The notes: a model not told the origin generated them from the sequence alone. A stretch of 10,748 bases of DNA from Cephalothrix simula (GCA_035591015.1 JAXIUW010216618.1:1-10748); one strand, 5' to 3'. Shown: positions 1-9,450, counted from the stretch's first letter. Numbers and translations: made by a program.

Positions 1-80
1 CTATCATAGCTTCTATTTCACCATATAGCCAATTCGTCATCCGTCATGTGAGCGTCACGCCCATTGGCGTATTTTTTTGA

Positions 81-236
81 ATTACCTTAATTTTTAAGGT
101 ATTACTGTTATAACCTTAAGTTGTTGCCTTAATATTTAGGTATATTCTGAATTACCTTAAACATTAAGGTAGTACACTACAAATAGGACCTAAAGGTATT
201 ACTAAAGGTTATGGGTATGTCATGCATACCTTAAAT
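81..236. repeat. Cluster of ACCTTAA/TTAAGGT palindromes
   Basis: The words ACCTTAA and TTAAGGT recur through this stretch. Two of them form near-identical hairpins: TACCTTAA, a 3-nt loop, TTAAGGTA at 83-101 (loop TTT) and at 153-171 (loop ACA). Further ACCTTAA copies lie near 113 and 228, and AAGGTATTACT occurs as a direct repeat at about 96-106 and 193-203. This is seen directly. It could be the end of a small transposon family with inverted subterminal repeats or a short degenerate tandem array; I see no outer terminal repeat or target duplication that decides it. A related hairpin with the arms in the opposite order is at 4280-4298. Confidence 0.6.
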
Positions 237-2990
237 TTTTAGCCGTGCCACTTAGGTTTCAGGTGTGAATGCGCTCAGTGTCCGCTGGCGATTAGTGTCC
301 TCTTCCTAGTAACATATACAGATAGTACAGCTTTTTTCGTCAGACACTGGCAACCGGCTTTTATTGCCCAACCTTTCTCATATAAATGTGCATGCCGGGC
401 ACTGAACGCTGGGGGACACATTGCACCGACATAAATCACTTCAAGGCGAAAGAAAATATTTTGTGAAAAATTTAAAATGGAAAACGAAACTTCATTAGTG
501 CTGTGACAAGATTAGCCACAAAGTATACACTTTTATCCTTTCTAAATGGCTGCTTAGGCAGGATCAAAACGTTCTGCGACGTTGCTAAAAGGCACTCATT
601 TTTCGGGCAGTTCCACTTACCGCAGGCACCGATTAGAGGCAAATAAAAATATTTCAGAAACTTTTTTGAGATTATTCTATAGGTAGCTGCACCAATTGGC
701 ATCAGTAATACACTTTCGAAATGCACAGAAGTAGTTTCTGGTAATCAGGATGCGCATTCTCCTGAAAGTTAGCGATCTACGACGTTACTATCTCCACCTC
801 AATTTTTGTGAGAGGAGATTTCATCGTGTTGATGGGATGAGCAGATGAACAGATATTCACGAAAGAAACCCGGCTCATTCATCCTTTTAATGAATTCTAA
901 TCAGAAAAAATTACATAAATTGGCCCCAGCGGCGCTAGGAGCCCCCGCGCACAAATTTTTGAGTGGAAGGATAAATCAAGTACATATGCATGTACATGTA
1001 AATGGTTTGCGTGCCATGAGCAGCAACACAAGTCCAATAAAAAAAATTGTTTGCTCTATCCGACCCCGCTCAACGCTACTATGAATTGTTTATGGTATTT
1101 AAGCTTGTTCCTATTCTAGTCTACTGAAGGAGACTCATGTTTCTCTCTACACCCCTTCCGTTTGTTTTGGTATATACAAACCCGTACTAGTTCACTACGG
1201 TAATTCATTTATGTTATTGCAAAAAACTTAATTTTGATTTTTGACTTTTACTAGTACTAGGAGTGATTTTGTTCTGCAACAGCAAGTTATATACTTATTT
1301 TCGGCGTCCTGATGCGACTTCTTTGGAAGAAGTCCTCAAATTCTTGATGGCTTGTGCTGTATTCAAATATTCTTTCAGAGTTGATCTTATACGTCTGATT
1401 TTTTATTTTACATCAGGTGGATCATCATTTACCACATAAGATACTCCAATCAATCAAAGACTCAGCTTTAGACTTAAGTCATGCTGAGATCTCCTCAGGT
1501 TTCGAGATACCTATGTCAACTCCCCAAGGTGTCATCAAACCATGAAAATGATTGCTTAAAGATTAGGAACAAAGTTTTTCGACTGATAATAAGGACTGTG
1601 TCACTGTTAAAAGAAAACTGTTAATGCTATTTGTCTTTCTTCGTGCGCACACAATATTTAAAAATGTTTTTGTCAAAAATACGAATGTGAACATTTTTAT
1701 TTTATTTTTTGAATTTTAAATTTAATATTAATCCGACAGCTGTTTTCGCTATTTCTTCGGGGACTACACCTTGACTAATCTAATTTAAAATTACAACATA
1801 CGCAAACAAATGTCATAAAAGAGCTCAAAAGGACAACACACAGACAATATATTTATCCATCCAATCAGGATATCGTAAATGCAGCAAGTGTATACTCGAT
1901 CTGTTTAAAACAAAGGATTAAAAATATTTAAAAATACATTCGTGCCATTATTTTTCAATTAAACTAAAACTAGGATTATTTTCTTTTATGTATAAAGCTT
2001 CCCAAAATTGATATGTCAAAATTACACTTACCAAAACCTTGAAATTATCACAAAAATTTTGAGAACTGTCATTACACACACATCTAAATGTTATCTAAAT
2101 GTTCTTTTGGTTATTATGTTCACTGATTATTTTCTGAAGCTGTATAGGAACAATCCGCACTATTGTCAATTAAATTTAAAATTAAAAAGAAAAAAATAAA
2201 ATAAAAATGCTCGCCTTGGTATGAAAGTTTTAATTATACTCTGATTAAAAATGTTTTGTTGTTAAAGTTCATTTCAAGTTCCTACCACATCCTTTGGGAT
2301 ACATGATAAATATATTGCCATATGAAAAAATCGCTAATTTATCCTTTAGAAGGATGCCAATAAGATCTTATAAAGACAAACTTTATTCACTGTGAATATG
2401 TCTCCGTTTCTTGGTGGTCATAGAAATGATCATTTTTCATTTTGGTGGACTGTGTTTTTAGTTTCTGTACCTTGCAGAGCTTTTTATCCTTTATAAGTTT
2501 TTTTGTCCTTTTCCTTTTAAGGTTCCCAAAGTAATGGCATATTTTCATTAGATTAATATAAAGGTACTCCTCATAATATCCTTTTTTGTAGCTAATACCT
2601 CTGTATCCGGTTCGTGCATTGAGGGAATGGAATTATTTGGAATGTCTTTTTACCTTTCGGCTAATTTTTTTCAAGATACATCCTGTGTCTTAGTCATGTC
2701 TTGAAAACGTATGGCCAAAAGCCTTAAAACTGCCTAGAAGCCTCAAGTCAGGAAAACGGGGTCCAACCGATATTCGATATTGGCGCTAAATATTCCTTTA
2801 AAAGGATTGATCTGTTTAAAAGCAGCAAAAAACCTTTTTGTTCATTCTTTGAGACGTCACTAGCACCTCGATAACCCTTCACCCTTGTGTACCGCCTCTG
2901 TGGTCTCCTGGACTTTTTAAAAAGTCAAAAAAGTATCAAGACGTATCAAGATGAATACCGGTAATTTGAAATTGTAACTTTAATTCGTAT
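237..2990. other. Non-coding stretch, AT-rich
   Basis: No gene is supported here. The small open frames at 472-726 (minus), 845-1084 (plus) and 2008-2199 (plus) have no recognisable domain and fit chance in AT-rich DNA. Local structure consists of a mollusc-like TACATATGCATGTACATGTA palindromic run at 981-1000, a GACTTCTT-TGG-AAGAAGTC hairpin at 1316-1334, and a perfect 16-bp palindrome (GACTTTTT/AAAAAGTC) at 2911-2926 followed by a doubled GTATCAAGA at about 2933-2951. The stretch 1660-2210 is especially A/T-rich. I see no splice-bounded exon, RNA gene or mobile element. Confidence 0.6.
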
Positions 2991-3005
2991 ATATTTTCAT
3001 GTTAA

Positions 3006-3165
3006 GGCTGTTCTAGCCATCGGTGGCGAAAATATTCGCCTGCGAACAGATATCAGAGCACCGAAGCATTGTAATATTATGTATTGAATAAAAATGGTAC
3101 GGTTTCTGCGCTGCCATGATCTGATCGCAAAAATATTCGCCAGCGATGGTGACTCTAGAACAGCC
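3006..3165. mobile_element. 160-bp MITE-like element with TTAA target duplication
   Basis: The ends are an 11-bp perfect inverted repeat, GGCTGTTCTAG at 3006-3016 and CTAGAACAGCC at 3155-3165, immediately flanked by TTAA on both sides (3002-3005 and 3166-3169). Inside the ends the arms keep matching with small gaps: CCATCG.TGGCGAA..ATT..GCG occurs in the left arm (3017-3050) and, reversed, in the right arm (about 3120-3150), so the paired arms are about 45 nt each. There is no coding capacity. A TTAA duplication is the hallmark of the piggyBac superfamily, but GGCTG is not a usual piggyBac terminus, so the superfamily is a guess. It is most likely a non-autonomous element mobilised by a transposase encoded elsewhere. 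Confidence 0.78.
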
Positions 3166-4279
3166 TTAATTCAGGCACAAAACAATTAAAATAGGAAGGC
3201 AATTATGATAAAACTGGACACAACTGGAATTTTAGGAATACCTAAAACTGTTACTTATGCTTGGTGGGATGGTGGCCAGCTCTTTTCAACTATGCATGCA
3301 ATTGAAAAAGTAATTTTTGAAACTACATTATATAACTTTAAATACCATAGAAACATGCTGTCTTTTCCTTTGATTTGGAACTATGTGTCTGTCATTTTCG
3401 ACCACTTTGAAAACTTAGAAAAGATTATCAATGATATATGCTTTGCATTTTGGTACTACTGTACAAGGTCAAATTTTCCAACGTCCAAGCGGCTCACTGA
3501 GAATGGTGTATCAAAATTTAAGACCTTGAAAACTTGTCTCGAGTCATGAAGTTAGTTATGCAGGTAACCTCTAGTTAAAAAAAAGCTGTTGCATATATTT
3601 CTTTTTCTTCATTTGGTTGTGATCCAAAAGAGATAGAGATACAAGTTGCTGAGTCAAATACCATAAATGGTCGACAAAGGCTTTAATGGTGGTTTTAGCA
3701 ACTTCTATCCATGTACTGTCATGTACTTGAACAATTTTGTGATAAGAAGATAGTTTGATGTTATATAAATGAAGAATATTGTTGTTTAATCACAATTCCC
3801 GCCTTTGGTAGATCTTTTAAACATTTGTTGTAAAGAAGAGTGATCTTTAAACAATATTTGGGCTACATCATTTTTCAATGAGCAGGTTGGACGTTGCAAC
3901 AATTTGACCTTGTCGTTGAGACCTCAGAGTGGTAAATGATTCAGCGGAAAGCAGACTCAAACCGGCCAGTTGACAGGATTGAAACCCGTTTTTAAAATGT
4001 CGTACAAGTGGTTGAAAATGACAGACCCATATTGTCTTTTAAAGTCACAGTTTCCGACATTCCTTTCCACTTGTCTCGAGTTTAATCATAATTGCACCCT
4101 GTTTCCACATACTGGGTCACGGGCCATACCATGGACAGTTACGACTCTAAAAGAGGAGTGTCATAACTGCATTCCTGTTTTAATTGTATTGTGCCTGAAT
4201 AACATGAGAATATACTAGTATTCTAATTAAAGTTAAAATTTAAAATTATTCATTTTATCGACAAATTTTCATCTCAGAA

Positions 4280-4298
4280 TTAAGGTAGAGTACCTTAA
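4280..4298. repeat. Solo TTAAGGTA hairpin
   Basis: TTAAGGTA, loop GAG, TACCTTAA forms a perfect 8-bp stem with a 3-nt loop. The stem words are the same as those of the two hairpins at 83-101 and 153-171 but with the arms in swapped order. It is seen directly; its function is unknown. Confidence 0.5.
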
Positions 4299-5252
4299 AA
4301 AGTCAATTTCAATTGGTCATATTAATTATGGTTCAAATGAACCACAGGCTGTTTTGCACAACTTTTTCATTTTTCAGGGGGAACACAGCCTTACCCTATT
4401 GTTAAGGGTCGACTGTCAAAGTGTTTTTGTATGTATATCGTATAGGTCGTCCGTCGTCGAGAATTCGACAGGTTTCTATGCAATTTTTGTTTTGTCCTGA
4501 GCTATCATTTCATCCAGATAAATCCATTTCATGGCAAACTAGGCTTGAGATGAGCTATTTTTTTACCAAATGGGCATTTTGAGGAAATAGATTTCGACGA
4601 GCTTGATTAAGTCGTAGCTAATGCCGATGACTGATTGAAACACTTAATTTTTTTTATTTCCTTTGTATAAATGGATTAAGCTTGTAGGCAAAATATTACA
4701 AAATGTCAATTGAAACATTTTCTTTCACTAAAGCTAAAAGCTTTTGCTTTGGGCATAGTGTAAGAAAAAATTCATAGGACTCCCTTTAGAACTTATGGCA
4801 ATTTGTGATTTCGCGCATCAAAAAGATTCGTTTTTGAATTTAAAAGAAACCGTTGAAATCAGCTATTACGTAGAGATGTTAAGCTAAGTTATTTTAAAAG
4901 ATGCTCAATTTTGAAAACTGATGTAGACTGATGCGCTTGTACAAACTTTCAAAGAGTGTGGTACCCTATATACGTGTAAAAATGAAGAAAATATGCAGTA
5001 TACACGAAATGATGGGTGCGGCTTTAAAATTCTAACAGTCTAACAGTAGGCAAGGCGTCAGTCGCAAGTAGGCAAAGCTCGTAAGCAAAAGTTCTCCGAA
5101 ACATGGGCAAATTTTAAAAGCGGCAGTCTAGAATCACTTTTCATTTTTACCTACCAACTTCACACATTTTTAGCAAAATGACGCCATAATCTTATATTGC
5201 CATGGGTATTAAATGAAATCTATGGCTATAGAATTAATTCACAAAATATTTT

Positions 5253-5311
5253 GATCGATTCGATAAATATTTTTATCGATATTCATCGATATTTTGCATT
5301 ATTGTGAGGCA
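5253..5311. repeat. ATCGAT/CGATA palindromic patch
   Basis: Within about 60 bp the words GATCGAT, CGATAAA, TTTATCG, ATCGATATT and ATCGATATT follow one another. CGATAAA at 5261-5267 pairs perfectly with TTTATCG at 5272-5278 over a 4-nt loop, and ATCGATATT is doubled near 5276-5296. It may be a simple degenerate repeat or a cluster of binding sites for a factor recognising ATCGAT. Only the pattern is supported. Confidence 0.4.
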
Positions 5312-5529
5312 TTCGATATTAATTTTCCAGCAAGCCTGCAACGATGAACTAACTAATTCAAAAAAACCGCATAATTCTACTACCTCTGGGAGCCTAGAAG
5401 TTACTTTCTATCAAAAATCTGTGTGATAATAATAGACTGAAGCTTTTAGCAATTAGGATAAAAAGAACAGGATGCTTAAATATGTAAAAACGAACGTATG
5501 TATACGCGACGGTTCAGGTTAGGTGATTA

Positions 5530-6118
5530 TGCACTAGTCATTGAAATGCCCCACGTGGTGGGGATAAGGCGGGGCTTGCGCAAGCTAGCGTACCCAAGAA
5601 GTGCCCCGCCCCCCTGGGGCTGCGCACGTTAGCGCATAGGTAATTTCCCCCACCCCCGGAAATACCCCGGGTGGGTCCCAAAGCGTGGAAAAATCTGCAA
5701 ATTTCTAATTTTAGGGGGGTGGGTGGATGTCTTGGGCCAGTTTACAGATTTTTTCGTCATTGGTGTTGCAGATTTTTTCCTTGACCCCCCCCCCTGAAAA
5801 TTCAGGAAATATTGGGTGTTGTTTTCGGCACTGCTCCAAAATCCGTCTCAGTAATACCACGATGGGGTGGACCTTGCCCGTATGGGCAGGGTGACACTTT
5901 TTTACACATTCGGCTATAAAAGCATACATAAAGTCATTTTGTGGAGTTTTTTGCCCCGCCCCCGGGGACAGCGCATAAAATCCCCGCCCCTAAGGTGGGG
6001 CTTAGCGCAATCTAGCGCAGCTTAGCGCACCCCGCCGTTGCCCTGCCCCCAGAGACAGCGCAATTTAGCGCATATGCTATCCCCGCCTCCCCCGTGGGGC
6101 ATTTCAATGACTAGTGCA
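5530..6118. mobile_element. 589-bp GC-rich non-autonomous DNA transposon
   Basis: Left end TGCACTAGTCATTGAAATGC at 5530 continues for 26 bp (to 5555) and is matched perfectly in reverse complement at 6093-6118. TTA directly abuts both ends (5527-5529 and 6119-6121), giving a 3-bp target duplication. A TTA duplication is typical of PIF/Harbinger elements. The CACTAG core inside the end recalls CACTA (EnSpm) termini, which also make 3-bp duplications, so the superfamily stays open. The element is much more GC-rich than its surroundings, with runs of CCCCGCCCC and many TAGCGCA words. No transposase motif is visible; a 72-codon minus-strand frame at 5711-5929 is unrecognised. It is therefore probably a passenger element moved in trans. 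Confidence 0.85.
5602..6076 (+). repeat. Internal direct subrepeats of the 589-bp element
   Basis: Three same-orientation copies of a unit reading roughly TGCCCCGCCCCC, GGGG, GCGCA, TTAGCGCAT begin near 5602, 5952 and 6039. The middle copy lacks its last part. A further cluster at 6001-6030 has three TAGCGCA words spaced about 10 bp apart (AGCGCAA, AGCGCAG, AGCGCAC). Subterminal repeats like these are known in many plant and animal transposons as transposase binding sites. That role is inferred here. Confidence 0.6.
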
Positions 6119-6121
6119 TTA

Positions 6122-6750
6122 CAGGATGGTCCAAAATCTTCAAATCTGCCCATGTAGTCCATAATGCTAGGTCAATATAATGTAAAATCAATGAACGAGT
6201 AAGACCTTACCCATCCAAATATTCTTACCATAACCACCAATGATTTTCGATTCACCCAAGAAGTTCCTGTGTGGCAGAGAGCATAGTCAGTAGATTTTCT
6301 TACCTACTTGTATTACATATCACTTAGGTAGGACATTGATCCCTGAAGTTGCCATTTATACCAGGACAGGACATTCATCGCTGGGCTTCGGCTTTGTAAA
6401 CGAACTAGGCAGTCTCGACTGGAAAAACACTGGTTATTCCATGAAATAGGCACCCCCATCTATTCCAGAAAAAAAGCCCACAAAATCGAGCCTTGATGGA
6501 CTTGCTACTCCTCCTCCATCTCATGTACCTGTAGCCTAAACTGAAAGAATGCCCTATTTAAAGCTTCTTTAGCTTATTCGATAGTAATACAGGTATTTTA
6601 ACTCGACTGAAGGATAGTGTTGGTGTATTCAGTACACTGCCGCATTTACCGGTACCAGCGTGAACGAAGAACGTGTTGAATGACTTGATCAAACATGAAT
6701 CCTTTTCATTCGTAGGCCATACCGCATCCTACTTGCTACGAGTGTGGTTT
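6122..6750. other. Non-coding stretch between transposon and CpG-rich array
   Basis: No gene or RNA is recognised. A word close to AGGACATT.ATC.CTG occurs twice, at about 6330-6347 and 6368-6384, and TACCTA/TAGGTA words form a weak inverted pair at 6301-6331. Composition shifts toward more CpG after about 6600, where the decayed array begins. Confidence 0.45.
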
Positions 6751-6753
6751 GTT

Positions 6754-6972
6754 TTAGGTAATCCGTCCTTGCACAAAAACATGTGGAGGCACGTACCGGC
6801 CGTGCGAATGGACCATGTTGACCATGTTAGTCACGTTGGTGTACTGTGTTGCATTATCAGTGGACGCTTGTTGATGAATGAGTAGGTTCCATGCAAGGTT
6901 ACGAGTGTGCGCGCAGTTCGATCGACTTGATGGCGGAATTTTTTCTAGAGCGATAAACAGCGAAACAAGCAT
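6754..6972 (-). pseudogene. Outlying array unit, possible Ig-like fragment
   Basis: A 72-codon minus-strand frame contains ASTDNATQYTNVTN, which parallels STNNATTLTS of the unit at 9451-9714. The underlying DNA at about 6840-6867 matches that unit at 14 of the first 18 positions by eye. Further on, HSHGRYV resembles the D-x-G-x-Y turn before the second Ig cysteine; the cysteine codon itself appears only one frame over (TGC after TAC G), which would fit a frameshift. Another open frame overlaps on the opposite strand, so coding origin is not certain. It lies beyond the inserted element at 7096-7683, suggesting the array once ran continuously. Confidence 0.25.
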
Positions 6973-7095
6973 GCTTTCGGTGATCTTTTTGAGACCGCCC
7001 TGCCAGCGATTGGCTAGCAGTGAAGTTCATGAACTTTGTCATTATGGGTATGACCATCAAGCACAGGCAATCACTTGATACAATTGGTTCGTAAT

Positions 7096-7683
7096 AGGTA
7101 GGTTTCGCTCCAGCACGTAAGTTAATGCAAACGTTGACGTTATCAGAATTTATGCAATAGGACGTGTACATATATTTTTTCATGGATTAGTGGAAGTATT
7201 CAACGCAAAAAATTAGTCCTAATAAGAAAATAAATTTGGAGATCATATTGGTAGATTTTTAATCTGCTCATTTGATAGTCAAGTCTTAGTCAAAACATCA
7301 AGTTAATTTTTCGCATTTAAAAATGGCTGTCAAACAAGCTACATGTATATGAAACCTATCCCGAACTCAATAAAAATAAAATAATTTAGATAGATCTAAT
7401 TTTGGTCCAAAACAACACATTAAATGTGACTTGAATGTTTTGTATCATTTTGACCAATGTTAAACTCGGGTACACAGCCTAGGTTGATGGTCTCAACCGG
7501 TTAAAAATAATGAAAATTTTCTATGCATGTTAACGGCCACCTTGAAAAAGTGAGACATCTATCAGTTCAGTTTATCACGTGCATGGTCGAGCGAAACCCA
7601 GTTCGGCATATACGTGAACGTCAACTTAAAACGTAAATCATAAGCTTTGCATTAACGTTTTCGTGCCGAAGCGAAACCTACCT
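7096..7683. mobile_element. 588-bp non-autonomous DNA transposon inside the array
   Basis: The left end AGGTAGGTTTCGCT at 7096-7109 is repeated in reverse complement at 7670-7683. After this perfect 14 bp the arms continue to pair with small gaps: C.GCACG, then GTTAATGCAAA, then GTTGACGTT, giving an imperfect inverted repeat of roughly 90 bp. AAT abuts both ends (7093-7095 and 7684-7686). If the end is instead set at GGTAGG, TA abuts both sides, which would fit the Tc1/mariner-type target. The interior is AT-rich and has no coding capacity. A second GAGCGAAACCC word at about 7589 looks like an extra subterminal copy of the end. The interior is unlike the CpG-rich DNA on both sides, consistent with insertion. 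Confidence 0.75.
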
Positions 7684-7725
7684 AATGGCCGCCACATCGA
7701 TAACCACCTATGAGTCTGACCATAC

Positions 7726-7920
7726 TCAGTCACCGAAAATTACGCCAAGGTCCGGTGAAACGATCGATGTTTTATGGGCATTGCCCAACTTTGCAGAGCA
7801 AAAGTGCACAAGTATTCGCGCGGCTGTCGTTTGGTCCGGGTCAGTTGTACACTTCGGCCACAATTTGACCAAATATATTACTAAGCCACATGTCGTCATT
7901 CTGACACAGTCTATTATATG
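7726..7920 (-). pseudogene. Array unit with conserved Cys, Ig-like F-G strands?
   Basis: A 64-codon minus-strand stretch is open. It contains WPKCTTDPDQTTAARILV, which aligns with the STNN.TT motif of the other units but has a cysteine at the position where they show Trp or another residue. In an Ig domain the pattern Y-x-C-x-A-x-N followed by a G strand such as ARILVHF would be expected, and this is the closest match in the window. A second cysteine lies in HFCSAKLGNA. There is no start codon or clear splice border. An 81-codon plus-strand frame (7685-7930) overlaps and cannot be excluded as the real one, although it shows no family motif. Confidence 0.3.
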
Positions 7921-8019
7921 TTACGGGTAGAATGGAGTCGTCGATAGTGTTAGCTTATACCTACTATTTTTTTGGTCACTAAAATTCTCCGTTTTCAGTG
8001 GTGGCGAAGAACTGGATGA

Positions 8020-8413
8020 TTACCGCTTTTCAATTTCATTCGAGCGTGTGAGATCAGCGGTAGTTACGTTAGTAGACTCGGCGTTCTTGTATGGCATTAT
8101 GTTACTGGTCAGGTTGGTCAGATTATCGGCCTTACTGGTAATCTTTTAACCGTCGGCGTTAACAATAACATCGCCGATCATTCGTGTAGTTAAACTGGCG
8201 TGCGTTCTTATAGCTGGGTCCTAGCAGTTGCTTATTTTGAGAAAACGGGAGGTTATTTGGCGTGAAAACGTGCCCACTTCGTATAAAATTGACCTCGTAT
8301 CCAGCCTCGGTGATCGTTCTGGGCTTAAAAGTGAGCACCGCGACCTCGTGAGAAAATATGAAAGCTTTTGAGTTCGTTTTCGGGGGGAGTATCCGTTGGA
8401 ACGATGTGTCCAC
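8020..8413 (-). pseudogene. Array unit, near-complete Ig-like domain with frameshift
   Basis: Two minus-strand frames join to give a domain-sized segment. The first (8413-8159) reads EVAVLTFKP, then ITEAGYEVNF, then PFSQNKQLLGP and SYKNARQFNYTN. This follows the Ig order of A strand, an acidic-Gly turn, B strand (V-x-F, with Arg where the Cys is expected) and a C' strand (NKQLL). After a stop at 8159-8161 and a +1 shift, the second frame (8145-8020) reads KADNLTNLTS, MPYKNAESTN and VTTADLT, resembling E to G strands with Asn at the expected second Cys. From EVAVL to the G strand is about 95 codons, the usual Ig length. Several N-x-T/S sites are present. The alternative 120-codon frame at 8221-8583 overlaps. 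Confidence 0.35.
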
Positions 8414-8439
8414 ATACGTTCGAGGTTAGGATTACTTGT

Positions 8440-8583
8440 CGTCAGCTTTTGTGTACTCCAGTGTATTAAAAAAACCATTTCCGCTGTTGATAACCTATGC
8501 GCATTAAAAATATTAACAAGGCTTATACCAAACCTGATGCGTCTGTTTTCATCGGATGGTCGACGGCACTTAAAGCAGCCCAT
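8440..8583 (-). pseudogene. Partial array unit (IHWSTQKLTTS motif)
   Basis: Minus-strand frame beginning at 8583 reads IFNAHRLSTAEM and then LIHWSTQKLTTSNPNL. The WST and TT residues line up with ITIWSTNNATT of the unit at 9451-9714, and the DNA around 8440-8460 resembles it. The frame remains open to 8221, but beyond about 8440 it overlaps the better Ig-like reading of the neighbouring unit in another frame. It probably represents only the second half of a domain. Confidence 0.25.
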
Positions 8584-8622
8584 AGGTTGTTCTCTCTTGT
8601 AGTCAGCGGTCGGGCACAGTAA

Positions 8623-8837
8623 CGTTGTTTTCCGTTGTCAGAACTGTAGTGCCTATTCGTCCGCAATCATGTTTACATAAGCTCGTCATTCCTGCCGTTC
8701 AATAGCTTGGGAGCAGCTTCAATAACCTCGTTTTCATCTTCGGCAAAGGTCAAACCCATGATTAGCGTGGTGGATAATGGTTGGTCACTCTGTCGCGCAT
8801 TGAAAAACATAGCTGGTTCTAAGGTGGCGATGTGGGG
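8623..8837 (-). pseudogene. Array unit with LTFAEDENEVIEAAP, broken by stop
   Basis: An open stretch of 54 codons (8837-8673) reads PHIATLEPAM, FFNARQSD, then LTFAEDENEVIEAAPKLLNG and ends at TAA. One frame over, just downstream, GTTVLTTENNVTV matches GITIWSTNNATT of the 9451-9714 unit. A C-strand plus C' motif (LTFA..NEVIE) followed by a degenerate turn fits the Ig C to G order. The stop and the +1 shift make it non-functional unless introns explain them. A possible acceptor (TTTTCTAG) lies just upstream near 8860. Confidence 0.35.
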
Positions 8838-8956
8838 TCATCTAAAGACTAGAAAATGATTGACTCAATAGTTACCTGACATGCGTGCAAACAATCGGAA
8901 TTTGTGCTAATTGAGGGGACATATTTAACGGAGAAAATGAATGAGTGAGAAATTAC

Positions 8957-9113
8957 CTAGTGATGATAATCCTCTATCACGATGAGGAGTCATTTGTATC
9001 GTATGGTCATCCCTCTCGTTCAACAGGTTGATATATAGTTATCTTTGGCAAAGATCAAGTCAATGGTTAGGGGGTGGAAAATGTTTGACCATCTCTCGCG
9101 CATTGATAAAGAT
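8957..9113 (-). pseudogene. Array unit with NARE, LTIDLIFA and DRG motifs
   Basis: The minus strand reads IFINAREMVK, then after a shift LTIDLIFAKDN, then in another frame LLNERDDHTIQM and HRDRGLSSL. FNAR, FA.D.N and LLN.R.D all match the unit at 8623-8837. By count it is 2 nt shorter than that unit between CGA and TTTGCC, which explains the frame change. The segment ends at CTAG/GTAATT (8957), a plausible splice donor. The DNA between this unit and its neighbours is also related, as noted for the whole array. Confidence 0.35.
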
Positions 9114-9186
9114 GGCTGTTTCTAAGTTGAAAGACAGTTACCTTACATTTAACAAAGGAACTGAAAGAGTAAGGACTTACATGTAC

Positions 9187-9360
9187 CTCGTGGTTATGAT
9201 CCTCTATCATGATACCACGCCGCTGACGGCGTACATGATTGGGGCAGCTTGTATTATCTCGTTGTCTTTTGGTAAAGGTTAAGTCGATGGTTAGCGTGTG
9301 GGAAATCTCGCGCTTGCATTAAAAGATGTAATAGTCGACTGTGGAGATTGGGGCCTCCAA
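9187..9360 (-). pseudogene. Array unit, most decayed copy
   Basis: The minus strand shows SFNASARFPTR, LTIDLTFTK and a DNA match to AACGAG..AAGCTGC.CCC of the 8623-8837 unit, followed by GATAGAGGATCAT, the same word that encodes DRG in the 8957-9113 unit. Stops and indels interrupt every frame. It ends at CGAG/GTACAT near 9187, a possible donor, 230 bp from the equivalent point of the next unit. Confidence 0.35.
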
Positions 9361-9450
9361 ATACTGTACACAAAAAATAAATGGCTAAATAGTAACTTGA
9401 CATGCATACTAGTAAATAAACGAAATTCGCGCTAATGGAAGAGATATAGA

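Larger units (their letters stand above)
3170..5526. other. Non-coding stretch, AT-rich
   Basis: No gene is supported. The longest frame is 114 codons on the plus strand at 3205-3549, starting 36 nt after the TTAA element. It resembles no family I know and has no visible splice or promoter context. The 82-codon frame at 3970-4218 is equally anonymous. Local structure comprises the TTAAGGTA-GAG-TACCTTAA hairpin at 4280-4298, a near-palindrome of AAAGC/GCTTT words around 4733-4753, doubled CTAACAGT and AGTAGGCAA words at 5030-5075, and an ATCGAT-rich palindromic patch at 5253-5311. Confidence 0.55.

Noticed and set aside
472-726. 84-codon minus-strand frame
   Set aside because: No motif, no context, ordinary composition for chance translation.
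845-1084. 79-codon plus-strand frame
   Set aside because: Contains the palindromic TACATGTA run translated as HMHVHV; looks like repeat read as protein.
3205-3549. 114-codon plus-strand open frame just after the TTAA element
   Set aside because: No recognised domain, splice context or promoter; frames of this length occur by chance in 10 kb over six frames.
5530-6118. CRISPR array or bacterial repeat reading of the TAGCGCA words
   Set aside because: Repeats are short, irregular and inside a transposon with terminal inverted repeats; no regular spacers.
6899-7183. 94-codon minus-strand frame
   Set aside because: Crosses the border of the 7096-7683 transposon, so its first part is element DNA and it cannot be an original gene.
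7685-7930. 81-codon plus-strand frame beginning at the transposon border
   Set aside because: The ATG arises at the insertion junction; no family motif, while the minus strand there carries the array motif.
8221-8583. 120-codon minus-strand frame, the longest in the window
   Set aside because: Kept only as far as about 8440, where it matches the array motif; beyond that it overlaps a better Ig-like reading in another frame and is rich in Arg/Ser without motifs.
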